From: Belliella kenyensis | GTDB taxonomy: Bacteria > Bacteroidota > Bacteroidia > Cytophagales > Cyclobacteriaceae | Assembly: GCF_022549675.1 (NCBI RefSeq) | Contig: NZ_JAKZGR010000001.1 | Coordinates: 351,941 to 415,940, forward strand | Length of the DNA stretch: 64,000 bases | Direction of reading: 5' to 3' | In this document: positions 17,780-26,641 of the stretch, piece after piece | How positions within the stretch are numbered: the first letter of the stretch is position 1 | Layout: every line of letters begins with the position of its first letter | Made by a program: the position numbers and the translations under genes | The notes under the pieces: generated by a model | Databases searched by the model: none | What the model was told of the DNA's origin: nothing | Seen by the model: the letters and a program-made list of their open reading frames with translations, nothing else

Positions 17780-17871
17780 CATCACTTTAAAGAAAGTCAT
17801 AGAGAAATAGATATATAAAAATATTTCCTTTTGGATATCTAAATTAAAGTTGTGTTTGAGAACACAGATAA

Positions 17872-17960
17872 AGAGAGTTGGGTGAGTGGCTTAAACCAGC
17901 AGTTTGCTAAACTGTCGTACGGGTAATTCCGTACCGGGGGTTCGAATCCCCCACTCTCTG
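17872..17960 (+). tRNA. tRNA-Ser (anticodon GCT)
   Basis: An 89-base class II tRNA. The acceptor stem AGAGAGT pairs with ACTCTCT, the anticodon stem GCAGT/ACTGT carries the loop TTGCTAA (anticodon GCT, reading AGC/AGT codons), the long variable arm has a GTACGG/CCGTAC stem, and the T arm is GGGGG-TTCGAAT-CCCCC. The discriminator is G and CCA is not encoded. It is followed after 10 bases by tRNA-Pro. Confidence 0.95.
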
Positions 17961-17970
17961 CTGTATTGTT

Positions 17971-18044
17971 CGGGGTGTAGCGTAGCCCGGTATCGCGCCA
18001 CATTTGGGATGTGGAGGTCGTAGGTTCGAATCCTGCCACCCCGA
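17971..18044 (+). tRNA. tRNA-Pro (anticodon TGG)
   Basis: A 74-base tRNA with acceptor stem CGGGGTG/CACCCCG, anticodon stem CCACA/TGTGG with loop TTTGGGA (anticodon TGG) and a standard GTTCGAATC T loop. The discriminator is A and CCA is not encoded. It lies in one transcript with tRNA-Ser and ends before a strong terminator. Confidence 0.95.
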
Positions 18045-18069
18045 CAACATGGGAGTCCAACTCCCTTTG

Positions 18070-18112
18070 AAAGCCTGTAAATCGTATGATTTACAGGCTT
18101 TTCTGTTTTTTT
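18070..18112 (+). terminator. Intrinsic terminator of the tRNA operon
   Basis: A perfect 14-bp stem (AAAGCCTGTAAATC, 18070-18083, with GATTTACAGGCTTT, 18088-18101) around the loop GTAT, followed by TCTGTTTTTTT. This is a textbook terminator 25 bases after tRNA-Pro. Confidence 0.9.
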
Positions 18113-18304
18113 CGATATCATAGGAAACACACCTAATTTCAATAAAAATAAGACCTTTTCGGTGACCTAAATGATAGGTAAAGACTTAGAAAACATGGGA
18201 ACGAACATTTTTGGCCAATAAGAACTTTTAATTATCATCATAAATAATGAGAAATGGGCCTACTTATGACTAAAAAATTAAGTAAAAAATATAGGTAAGA
18301 AAAT

Positions 18305-18457
18305 ATGGATATACGGAACTTTTCCAATAAGATTACAAAATTCCGATTGATCTAATTTCCGATATAAATTGATATTGGATACTTATGAATATTGACCATT
18401 AACAACCTGTTGAGCCAATGAATTGACGTTACTGGCAAAAAAGCGAATAATCAGATT
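18305..18457 (+). repeat. 153-bp dispersed non-coding repeat, copy A
   Basis: This stretch aligns without gaps to the reverse complement of 58467-58619. I count about 12-13 differences in 153 positions (roughly 92 percent identity), and similarity stops sharply at both ends. Conserved blocks include AACAACCTGTTGAGCCA and CTGGCAAAAAAGCG. A small stem CCGATAT/ATATTGG lies in the middle and is identical in both copies. It has no open frame longer than about 16 codons and no obvious terminal inverted repeats or target duplication. Copy A sits between the tRNA terminator and the susD terminator. Confidence 0.85.
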
Positions 18458-18508
18458 AAAAAAAATCCAGATTCAAGCCTCCAACATTAAGGGAGATTGA
18501 ACCTGGAT
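18457..18508 (-). terminator. Terminator of the susC-susD transcript
   Basis: On the minus strand an imperfect 18-bp stem (18491-18508 with 18465-18482, two G-U pairs and two mismatches) is followed directly by eight T residues (18458-18465 read in reverse). It lies 21 bases past the susD-like stop codon. Confidence 0.75.
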
Positions 18509-18529
18509 ACAAAAACATGTTTGATTCTC

Positions 18530-20119
18530 TTAGTAACTTGCGTTTTGTGTAAGGTTAGGATTGTTATTCAACTCAGCCTCAGGTATGGGGAAGATGATTT
18601 TGTCTTGAGCTTGAGGGTGTGGTCTATGATTAAACCAACTCTTGGTTTGAAATACACCAAACCTGATCAAGTCTTGTCTTCTATGGGCTTCAGCAGCAAA
18701 CTCCCACCCCAATTCATCAAGAAATCCTCCGAATGGAATCACACCTGTATCCAAATCAATACTTCCATCAAGATTCTGATATCCATATTGATACCTGCTA
18801 TTCCCTTCAAGTTGAGCTGCTGTCACCGTGGCTTTGGCAGGATTGGTATTTGCAAAAGCCCTAGCCCTTACTTCTGAGACTATTTCAGCAGCATGAGTAC
18901 CATTTCCTAGTCTCAATAAAGCTTCAGCTTTCATCATCAAGACATCTGCATATCTAAAGAATGGAAAATCATTATCCAAACTTCCAGTCGCACCTTGTTT
19001 GATTTGGTATTTACCTATTCTGTAGCCTTGACTTGACGTAGTTGCAGCGATACTAGGCACTCCTTTGGTATAATTGATCACCATTTCTCCAGTATTGGCA
19101 TGGAACTGCGGACCCATGATCCATGTGTCATAAAGCCTACCATCCTCTACATCATAAGTATCGATAAATTGTGGAACAGCGCAATTTCCTCCCCATGGTC
19201 CTGCTTGCATGTTATAAACAAATCTGCTCAAAGGATCCAATGTCTTCATGTGAACGGTATTACCTTGTCCAAAAATTTCGTCATAGGGAACTGCAAAAAT
19301 AATTTCCCCATTGTTTTGATTCTCCCAATGAAAAACTTTTGCATACACATCATCAAGTTGGTATGCACCACCAGCAATGATTTCATCACACACTTCTATC
19401 ACTTTTTGCCATTGTGGTGTACCAGTATATACCTCTGCATTGAGGTAAATCTTGGCCAACAAGGTTTTGGCTACCCAATAATTAATTTGACCATACGAAT
19501 TTCTTGCATCCTTACTTAAGTTAGGCAATGCTGCTTCAATTTCTTTAATGATGAAGTCATACAACTCAGTCCTTGAGCTTTGCTGCGGCAAACTAATATC
19601 TCTGAAATCGGTTACGATTGGAACATTCCCATGATTATCCAGAAGCAGATAATAGGCAAATGCTCTTACAGCTTTTAATTCGGCAATTACAGCTTCCCTT
19701 CCATTCTCTATGGATATTTGGTCATCTTCTATTTGAGCGATTACCCGGTTGGCTGTAGTGATACTTCTGTATGAGCTTTGCCAAAGATTCGTAGGCTGCC
19801 ACTGAAGCGATGTCCAAGTGTGCTGATGCATTCTTACATAGGTTCCCCCATCATACCAGCCATTTGGTCTGGCAGGGGTAACTATGGCATCGGCTGATTC
19901 TTCTTGCACATCAAAATGACCCTGCCATCCCATCATCAAAGCCCGGAGAGAGCCGTATACAGGTGCAATAATGGCAGGAATATCTCTTTCCCCTGGTCTG
20001 AAATTCTCGGATAATACCTCTGAATATACTTTTTCATCTAGATTCAGACATGATTGGAAAGCAAAACTTCCCCCAATCATCAAAGCAGAACCTAAAACTA
20101 TTTTGTTGAATACTTTCAT
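18530..20119 (-). CDS. SusD/RagB-family nutrient-binding outer membrane lipoprotein
   Basis: A 529-residue protein starting at ATG 20119, which gives MKVFNKIVLGSALMIGG and a lipoprotein signal ending FQSC (Cys24). The N-terminal SusD-like TPR region (SYRSITTANRVIAQIE and AVIAELKAVRAFAYYLLLD) and the C-terminal segment FRYADVLMMKAEALLRLG and RRQDLIRFG are diagnostic. SusD proteins cap the SusC barrel at the cell surface and capture glycans or peptides for import. It follows the susC-like gene by 13 bases on the same strand, forming the usual pair. The reading frame continues upstream to 20197, but that part overlaps susC and is not expected to be translated. Confidence 0.95.
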   Translation of the reverse strand: MKVFNKIVLGSALMIGGSFAFQSCLNLDEKVYSEVLSENFRPGERDIPAIIAPVYGSLRALMMGWQGHFDVQEESADAIVTPARPNGWYDGGTYVRMHQHTWTSLQWQPTNLWQSSYRSITTANRVIAQIEDDQISIENGREAVIAELKAVRAFAYYLLLDNHGNVPIVTDFRDISLPQQSSRTELYDFIIKEIEAALPNLSKDARNSYGQINYWVAKTLLAKIYLNAEVYTGTPQWQKVIEVCDEIIAGGAYQLDDVYAKVFHWENQNNGEIIFAVPYDEIFGQGNTVHMKTLDPLSRFVYNMQAGPWGGNCAVPQFIDTYDVEDGRLYDTWIMGPQFHANTGEMVINYTKGVPSIAATTSSQGYRIGKYQIKQGATGSLDNDFPFFRYADVLMMKAEALLRLGNGTHAAEIVSEVRARAFANTNPAKATVTAAQLEGNSRYQYGYQNLDGSIDLDTGVIPFGGFLDELGWEFAAEAHRRQDLIRFGVFQTKSWFNHRPHPQAQDKIIFPIPEAELNNNPNLTQNASY

Positions 20120-20132
20120 GATTTTGATCTTT

Positions 20133-23100
20133 TTAGAATGAAATATTGAGACCCAATGTAAATGTTCTAGTAGTAGGGTATTTATCCCTTTCATCATTTC
20201 CAGGTGAAAAGCCTAACACACTTACTCCTTCAGGATCTATGCCTTGGTATTTGGTTAAAATGAACAGATTAAGTCCAGAAGCATAAATTCTTGCATTCTT
20301 CACTACACCTCTACCTGGAAAACTGTAACCAACGGTCAAGTTGTCCAACTTCAAATAATTCCCACTTTCGATATAATGGCTCACATAGACTAAGTCAGAG
20401 TCAAGTCGCTGACCATAAACTGGATTATAGGCTGTATTGAGCAAGTTGTAATCTGTATTTTTTGGGTTTTCATAGAACATGCGTTGGAAGTTCAAAATAT
20501 CATGGCCAAAAGCACCTCTAAAATTAACCTCCACATCTACTTTACCATAAGTAAGTGAGTTATTGAATCCCACAATATGCTTGGGTATTCCGTTTCCATA
20601 GAATTGCCTATCTTCTTGCGTTGCTTGGGTGATCGGAACGACCTCACCATTTCTGTTTTCAATCAACCACAGCCCATCTTCATTCACTCCAACAGATTTC
20701 AAGACAAAGAATTGACCTATTGGACCTCCTACTTGAACCCTATGTGTATAGTCTTGAATAGGTTCTCCAGTTCCGCCTGCATTAAAGAAATCATTGGAAA
20801 CATCAAATATATCATTCGACAAATCAATCAATTTATTGCGATTAGTGGAATAAGTAAAGTTGGAATTCCAAACAAACTTAGCTTTTGAAATTGGCTTAAC
20901 ATTTAAAAGAATTTCCACTCCATCATTCTGCATACTACCTGCATTCAGCATCATATTGGGATAAAAATAAGGCGGTGTAGGCACTTGGAAATTATACAGC
21001 AAATCATTGATATCCCTCCTGTAGAAATCTATTGACCCACTTAGTCTATCTTTGAAAAAGCTAAAATCAACCCCTATGTTGTATTCAATTTTAGTCTCCC
21101 ATCTCAAGTCAGGATTAAAGTTACGTGTTGGAATAAATCCTTGTACCCATTGTCCACCAACATAAGCTCCTTGAGCTCTATTGAAGTTATAGCTAATTTG
21201 TGACAAGTAAGGATTACCTGCAATGGTACCTGTGACACCATAACCAGCCCTCAATTTGATATCCTCAATGTTTGAGATATTTTTCAAAAATGGCTCATTA
21301 CTAATTCTCCAGCCTACAGAAGCTGCAGGAAAAGAACCCCATTGATAGTTTGCACCAAATCTTGAAGAACCTTCTCTTCTGATGCTTGCCATAAACAAGT
21401 ACTTGTCATCATAACTGTAAGTAAATCTTCCAAAAAATCCAGCAAGCTGCCATTGGCTCTTACTACTGCCCATACTTGCTTGACCATTTTGCAAAGCGGC
21501 ACCTGCCCCCAAGTTGTTCCAAGTGTATAGGTCTGTTGGGAAATTCCAGTTACTTGCATTAAATCCTTCAAAAACAGCATCTTGCCAGCTATAACCTCCT
21601 AACACCGTGAAAAAATTCTTGCCAATAGATTTATTAAAGTTACCAGTAAACTCTACTAAGTTTTCATTGTGAGCACTTGTCGATCTTGAAGCTGTACTAT
21701 TCCTATTGTTCAACCAGGTATCCGTATGGTTAAAGGTAGTCGCACCACCAAAAAGGTCATTGCTTTGCACATTTGAAACCAAGAGTTTCAAATCCAGATT
21801 ATCTACTGGTGTATAGTTCAAGGATCCACTCATTCTCATTTCGTTGAACCTAGATTGAGAAGTATATTCATATATCCTAGAGATCGGGTTTTCATAAAAA
21901 TATCCATTTCGCTCTTGCCAATTTCCTTGGTCATCCCTAACCCTATCCGTCGGATTTCTGATCATTGCTTGCCTAAATGCATAGCCATCAGCACCTCCTC
22001 TTTCGGATTTAAACACCCTGTTGATGACCTGAACATTTGCCCTAAGCTTATCATCGAACATGCTGTGATTGAGATCAGCTCTAATAGTAAGTCTCTCTTG
22101 GCCCGTTCTTAAGAATATACCATCCCAATTCCTATAATTGATGGATCCAGTAAAGTTTGTTGTACTATTTCCTCCAAATAATGTTAAGTTATGATTATGA
22201 CTAACAGGAGTTTGTAACATTTCCCCTATCCAGTCTGTATTTCCGCCATAATCAGTGTAGGGAATCCCCTCTTCAGCGATAAGCCTTCTATAATCATCTC
22301 CCGTTAGCAGGTTCGGTCTTCTTTGAATCGTCTGCACACTGACATAATTATTATAATTTACAGTATTTCTTCCTTGATCATTTTTTCTAGTGGTAATCAA
22401 GATTACACCCCCTGTAGCCCTAGTACCATATATGGCCGCGGCTGACCCATCTTTCAAAACATCAATTGATTCTATATCTTCTGGAGCCACTGTGTTCATA
22501 TCACCAGGTATTCCATCTATAAGAATCAAAGGTTGATTTGTCCCATTGATTGAGTTGATCCCTCGCAGGTTGATTTGCGTTCCTGCCGCTGGATCACCAC
22601 TCGGTGTAGTCACACGCAGACCTGCTACTTTCCCTTGTATCAATTGTGCAGCATCCCTTACTGCCCCTTTCACAAAATCCTCTTCTTTGACTCCTCCAAT
22701 AGAACTGGTCACATCTCCTTTCCGCATTGTACCATACCCTACGACAACTACCTCATTCATAGAAGTCACATCTGGCTTTAGCTGTATTTCAAATACAGAT
22801 TGGTTGGTAATTCTTAATTCCTGGGTCTCAAATCCAACAAAACTAAAAACCAAAGTCCCCCCCTCATCGGGTATACTTAAGATAAACGCACCATCTATAT
22901 CTGTGGCAGTACCTCTTGTTGTACCTTTGAGTACAACGCTTACACCTGGAAGTGTCATACCATCTTCTGTGGAATACACCGTCCCTCTGACTGTCCTATC
23001 CATCTTTTCAGAGTAAGTGAAACTAAGCTCTCCTCTCGACCAGATAGGTTCATTTGACACGCTAGAACCATATGAGTCTTTGATCCCCAATTGAAGAATC

Positions 23101-23150
23101 AAAAGTACCCCCATGGTAACGACATGTTTTAGTTTAGTAAAATTTTCCAT
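20133..23150 (-). CDS. SusC/RagA-family TonB-linked outer membrane protein
   Basis: A 1005-residue TonB-dependent transporter. After a signal peptide (about 1-29) comes a carboxypeptidase-regulatory-like domain (VRGTVYSTEDGMTLPGVSV to about residue 128), the SusC signature NEVVVVGYGTMRKGDVTSS, a plug domain with the GSAAAIYGTRATGGVILITT motif, and a long 22-strand barrel ending in TFTLGLNISF. It imports the substrate captured by the partner SusD across the outer membrane, using TonB energy. On the minus strand a TTG, 23 bases, TACATTTA arrangement lies upstream and could be its promoter. It is transcribed with susD after a DUF5695-type gene that has its own terminator. Confidence 0.95.
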   Translation of the reverse strand: MENFTKLKHVVTMGVLLILQLGIKDSYGSSVSNEPIWSRGELSFTYSEKMDRTVRGTVYSTEDGMTLPGVSVVLKGTTRGTATDIDGAFILSIPDEGGTLVFSFVGFETQELRITNQSVFEIQLKPDVTSMNEVVVVGYGTMRKGDVTSSIGGVKEEDFVKGAVRDAAQLIQGKVAGLRVTTPSGDPAAGTQINLRGINSINGTNQPLILIDGIPGDMNTVAPEDIESIDVLKDGSAAAIYGTRATGGVILITTRKNDQGRNTVNYNNYVSVQTIQRRPNLLTGDDYRRLIAEEGIPYTDYGGNTDWIGEMLQTPVSHNHNLTLFGGNSTTNFTGSINYRNWDGIFLRTGQERLTIRADLNHSMFDDKLRANVQVINRVFKSERGGADGYAFRQAMIRNPTDRVRDDQGNWQERNGYFYENPISRIYEYTSQSRFNEMRMSGSLNYTPVDNLDLKLLVSNVQSNDLFGGATTFNHTDTWLNNRNSTASRSTSAHNENLVEFTGNFNKSIGKNFFTVLGGYSWQDAVFEGFNASNWNFPTDLYTWNNLGAGAALQNGQASMGSSKSQWQLAGFFGRFTYSYDDKYLFMASIRREGSSRFGANYQWGSFPAASVGWRISNEPFLKNISNIEDIKLRAGYGVTGTIAGNPYLSQISYNFNRAQGAYVGGQWVQGFIPTRNFNPDLRWETKIEYNIGVDFSFFKDRLSGSIDFYRRDINDLLYNFQVPTPPYFYPNMMLNAGSMQNDGVEILLNVKPISKAKFVWNSNFTYSTNRNKLIDLSNDIFDVSNDFFNAGGTGEPIQDYTHRVQVGGPIGQFFVLKSVGVNEDGLWLIENRNGEVVPITQATQEDRQFYGNGIPKHIVGFNNSLTYGKVDVEVNFRGAFGHDILNFQRMFYENPKNTDYNLLNTAYNPVYGQRLDSDLVYVSHYIESGNYLKLDNLTVGYSFPGRGVVKNARIYASGLNLFILTKYQGIDPEGVSVLGFSPGNDERDKYPTTRTFTLGLNISF

Positions 23151-23471
23151 ACTATTTATTGGGTTAATAATTTTTTAATGTTCCAATTCAGAAGCAGCAA
23201 TCATTCAAATTTCTGTCTGTGAACACCTTATAAATGTACCAAAAACACTTATTTAAAAATTCAACAAAAATAGCCTAACCCAATACTATATTAGCTCTTT
23301 ACACCTTTAGACCAAAGTTTTACTACACAACTAAGAATTATACCAAAAATTTAAAGTTTTTAAGTGTTTCATAGTGTTTTCAAAATTGAAATGCCAGATC
23401 ATCAAAAAAAAAGCCACCAGTAGACTGATGGCTTTTAACCTAATTCTAATATACCCTAAGTTTACAATTTC
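23151..23471. other. Control region between the DUF5695-type gene and susC
   Basis: About 320 AT-rich bases. They hold a minus-strand terminator at 23401-23436 and a possible minus-strand promoter for susC (TTG, 23 bases, then TACATTTA, roughly 23230-23265). No gene was recognised. Confidence 0.5.
23401..23436 (-). terminator. Terminator of the DUF5695-type gene
   Basis: On the minus strand AAAAGCCATCAGT (23436-23424) pairs with ACTGGTGGCTTTT through a 2-base loop, followed by more T residues. The one non-Watson-Crick position is a U-G pair only in the minus-strand RNA, which supports that direction. Confidence 0.8.
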
Positions 23472-26198
23472 TCACAAAATAAGCTCAAGTTCGTTTTGAT
23501 CTGAAGTCAAAGGAAATATATACATGCCATTATCCAACTGCTCTAATCCAATTTCCCAGTCATTTTTTGTTGGATGATCAAGGTGAAAATATACCTTATT
23601 AACATGTTCACTTTTTGCTTCAAATTTAATTTTCAAACGGTTGGTTTTGACATCATACTCAGCAGCTAATATCTTTCCTGCTGCCAAGTTGATCATCAAT
23701 CCTTCTGGAGCAACAAACAATTTTTGTTTGGCTGCTGTGGTCAATTCGATCTTAATTTTATTTGATTTTTCAGTCACATTACCTCCAAAACCAATCCATC
23801 CAAAGATCGGGTCGTTCTTTAGTATTGATTTGGAATTGACAGCATAACCAAAGAATCCAGAACCATAATCACCACTTAAACCATCTATCTCCAAAGTTTC
23901 TGGGTATGAATGAAATGCTGATGGACCAAACCCATCTTCAGTCACATTCGCTATACCTCCCATCATCCCTGCATACCCTACTCTTAATAAATAAAGGTCT
24001 TCTGGCTTTTGAATATATTCATGTAATACAGGAATGGCATTCAAGGCAGATCCATAGTGATGCAGTTGTCTCTCAACTCTTTGGATTTTACCTCCATAAA
24101 GAAAGTCCCAATACCTTCTAGCAGATCCGTTATATCCCCAATGAGGGATTGTAGGCATGTAAGCGAGGATGGCATTGAGCGTAACATCTGCTTTATCATC
24201 CATTCCAAAGTACTTTGACCACATGTAAACTTCCTCTTGTCCTGTAGAATCCCATGGCATTTCGCTTCCAAATGGATAAGCCAATGAAGCCCACACATCT
24301 GCTCTAGCCTTCATGATACTTTCAAGATCTGTAGCAAAATCATTCATGCCTTCTCTCCTCAAGTCCTCTAGGATCATCAAGAATATCGTACCTTCCATTT
24401 GTCCAAATTGAGCGTAATGAGGTGCTAGTTTTACCATAGCCACGGAGGTATGATAAGCATGAGTCAAATACCAATCCCATGATTCTTGAAGTTCAAAACC
24501 TGCATAATATCTTGATAACCTATACATGACCCAATGTGCTGCTGCTACGTGAGGATAGTTGTAAGACCTTCCAGGATCATCTGCATGCTTTTTGTCCCAC
24601 GCAGCCCAAGTGTTGTAGTTGATATCTGAGCTGTAAGTACCCTCTGGCATGGAATCTGGCTCATAGAAAAACACGCTTTTCTTTACACCATATTGATTAG
24701 GACCTTCATTATACTGAATTCCTCCCCAAAGTACTTCATGCATAAAGGTGTTCATTTTGGCAACTTCATCTTTCTTGGGATCTATCAATTGCTTCATCAT
24801 CGCTGCTAGCCAAGAACCTGCTCCCGCTTCATCACTTAGGCCTGGAATCCATGCTCTTGAATCTTGTTTGACCTGGGCTTTTTCTTCATAATCATAAGAA
24901 ATTACTGAATGATGCCTACCAAAGGGATCTCTTTCGTCTTCGAACCATTGTTGATTGGTATAAAAAGCTCCCATTTTAGCAATCAATTCAGATTCAGGAT
25001 CTATTACTTTATAAGACACAACTTGCACACTACCATCATCATAAGTAATCTCAACCCTTGCTCTACCCCATTTCAACCCTTTAATATCATATCGATCCCA
25101 ACCATTTTTATCCTTTTTACTTGATTTAGAAATTGACAAAGCATCCTTTGGAAATACATGGATTGACTCAACTTTTTGAGCTGCTTTGAGTTGAAGTCTT
25201 GCAGCTACATCTTTTGCAATTACATACCCCGGTAATCCAATTGCCACAGGTCTTTCTTTGGCTATTAATTTGGATTCTATGGACTGAACATTTTCTGCAA
25301 TCATGAATCTAAGACTACTCTTATAGCTTTGGCCAGGTTCTATCACTTTCGAGGAAGGCTTGATCCATTGGTCTGCTTCTTTCCACTCATGCTCGGCTTT
25401 AGCTTTACTATGAATTACCCAGTCATGAAACCCCTCAAATGTAATGTTTCTAGGTGTCCTATCATCCAAAAGTGGACTGTATGCCTCGAAAGAAGCATTC
25501 TTTTCTGGGACAACCAAAAGCACTGGAGATTTGCCATGAAGCCTCACAACTTGTAAGTACCCAGCATCTCCACCTAAATAAGGGTCATAAAAAACCTTTT
25601 CCAAGTGAGCTTGCTCTAGGTTTTTGCCATGTAAAATATTATCAAAAATCATAGGTATACCTAAGTAACCAATCTCTATGGCTTCTTCTGAATCATTTTT
25701 AAATTCAAATGATAAAGTCAATTCATCCTTTTCAATCGACCACTCCCTGATAATGGATAATTTATCAACTTCCCTTAATCGTGAACTTACCAAACCACTG
25801 ATAGATTTACCATTAAACTCTTCCATTGACTTTACAGGCTCACGTTTTCTTGCTGATGAATATGCTTTCCAATCAGCATCACCAGAAAAGCGATACATGA
25901 CGTTCACATCACCCAAATGATAAAGGCTATCCCTACTTCTGATTTCCAAAAGCTCAGAAGGCACAAAGTCAAATGTCGGGTCTATAATTGGGTTCATTTT
26001 GGCCACTGTATGAGAACTTTTCAAAAGCTCTAGTTTAAAATGGCTGTTTTCTAAACTTCTTCGCTCAGTGACATCCATAGTTTGTGGACGGGCTTTTATT
26101 TTATCCCAAATTTCTTGAGACAAAACAGCTTTTATATGGAGATTAAAAACCAAAGCGAAAAACAAAACGATCTTAAATTTTTGGGATATGTGCTTCAT
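23472..26198 (-). CDS. Large secreted protein, DUF5695-like probable six-hairpin glycoside hydrolase
   Basis: A 908-residue protein with a signal peptide (about 1-28, ending VLSQE). The region about 60-330 looks like a beta-sandwich. The region about 440-760 has repeated helical motifs with many Trp, Tyr and acidic residues (DSRAWIPGLSDEAGAGSWLA, YPHVAAAHWVMYRLSRYY, GYAGMMGGIANVTEDGFGPS). This matches what I recall of DUF5695, a family with an (alpha/alpha)6 glycosidase-like fold. The substrate is unknown and catalytic residues cannot be assigned, although the Asp-Glu in GLSDEAGAG is a candidate. It lies immediately upstream of susC/susD and is divergent from an AraC regulator gene, so it is probably a surface or periplasmic enzyme of the same locus. 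Confidence 0.65.
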   Translation of the reverse strand: MKHISQKFKIVLFFALVFNLHIKAVLSQEIWDKIKARPQTMDVTERRSLENSHFKLELLKSSHTVAKMNPIIDPTFDFVPSELLEIRSRDSLYHLGDVNVMYRFSGDADWKAYSSARKREPVKSMEEFNGKSISGLVSSRLREVDKLSIIREWSIEKDELTLSFEFKNDSEEAIEIGYLGIPMIFDNILHGKNLEQAHLEKVFYDPYLGGDAGYLQVVRLHGKSPVLLVVPEKNASFEAYSPLLDDRTPRNITFEGFHDWVIHSKAKAEHEWKEADQWIKPSSKVIEPGQSYKSSLRFMIAENVQSIESKLIAKERPVAIGLPGYVIAKDVAARLQLKAAQKVESIHVFPKDALSISKSSKKDKNGWDRYDIKGLKWGRARVEITYDDGSVQVVSYKVIDPESELIAKMGAFYTNQQWFEDERDPFGRHHSVISYDYEEKAQVKQDSRAWIPGLSDEAGAGSWLAAMMKQLIDPKKDEVAKMNTFMHEVLWGGIQYNEGPNQYGVKKSVFFYEPDSMPEGTYSSDINYNTWAAWDKKHADDPGRSYNYPHVAAAHWVMYRLSRYYAGFELQESWDWYLTHAYHTSVAMVKLAPHYAQFGQMEGTIFLMILEDLRREGMNDFATDLESIMKARADVWASLAYPFGSEMPWDSTGQEEVYMWSKYFGMDDKADVTLNAILAYMPTIPHWGYNGSARRYWDFLYGGKIQRVERQLHHYGSALNAIPVLHEYIQKPEDLYLLRVGYAGMMGGIANVTEDGFGPSAFHSYPETLEIDGLSGDYGSGFFGYAVNSKSILKNDPIFGWIGFGGNVTEKSNKIKIELTTAAKQKLFVAPEGLMINLAAGKILAAEYDVKTNRLKIKFEAKSEHVNKVYFHLDHPTKNDWEIGLEQLDNGMYIFPLTSDQNELELIL

Positions 26199-26641
26199 AG
26201 TTTTTTAAATTAACAATAGCTAAACCAAAGCATATTACCTTTCTAATATGCTCTTACCGCTACTCAACAAATGTAAATAAAACACTTTTTCAACTATCAC
26301 ATCAGATTACCCAATTGTAATACAATTTTATCTATCTAATAATTTAGCTTCAAAATAGATGGTAAATTGTCGATTTCACAGGATGATCGACTTTTAGAGA
26401 GCTTAAAATAAATAAAAACCGCTATCGACTTTTACTGTATTATCGGATTGTAATACAATATTGATACGTCTGATGGACTATTGATTAATAATATTTATTA
26501 TTAAGTATCAATATTTAATCCTCTATGATTTAACAACTTAATCCAAATGAAAAGTTGAAGCCACTGACCCCAATTTTACCATAAATACCTTTTGACCACT
26601 TGATATGAATAAGCAAATATTAACCCTAAAACACGCAAGAT
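26199..26641. promoter_or_regulatory. Divergent control region with nested palindromes and direct repeats
   Basis: A 443-bp region between the DUF5695-type gene (minus) and the AraC gene (plus). It contains two identical palindromes ATTGTAATACAAT (26314-26326 and 26447-26459) 133 bases apart, two direct repeats ATCGACTTTTA (26386-26396 and 26424-26434) 38 bases apart, an 11-bp inverted pair AATATTGATAC/GTATCAATATT (26457-26467 and 26505-26515), and within it a 20-bp perfect palindrome at 26485-26504 (arms TTAATAATA/TATTATTAA). These are candidate binding sites for the adjacent AraC protein or another regulator. Confidence 0.6.

Larger units (their letters stand above)
17170..17871. other. AT-rich non-coding stretch before the tRNA operon
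   Basis: About 700 very AT-rich bases. They hold a terminator-like hairpin at 17319-17344, a 21-residue reading frame at 17208-17273 (plus strand, ATG to TAA) of doubtful reality, and the promoter of the tRNA operon at 17747-17779. No other gene, repeat or RNA was recognised. Confidence 0.6.

Noticed and set aside
17839..18142. Minus-strand reading frames of 73-83 codons containing VAGFEPTTS and GGFEPPVR segments
   Set aside because: They are antisense to the tRNA-Ser and tRNA-Pro genes. This is a well-known false protein that arises from translating the complement of tRNA sequence.
18305..18355. A 16-codon frame (MDIRNF start) present at the same place in both 153-bp repeat copies
   Set aside because: All five differences between the copies within it change an amino acid, so there is no sign of selection for a peptide.
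18305..18457. Interpretation of the 153-bp repeat as a classic MITE
   Set aside because: No terminal inverted repeats and no target-site duplication could be seen at either copy, so this label is not supported.
20120..20197. Upstream extension of the SusD-like frame to 20197
   Set aside because: It overlaps the end of susC and places the lipoprotein signal internally; ATG 20119 gives a proper signal ending at Cys24.
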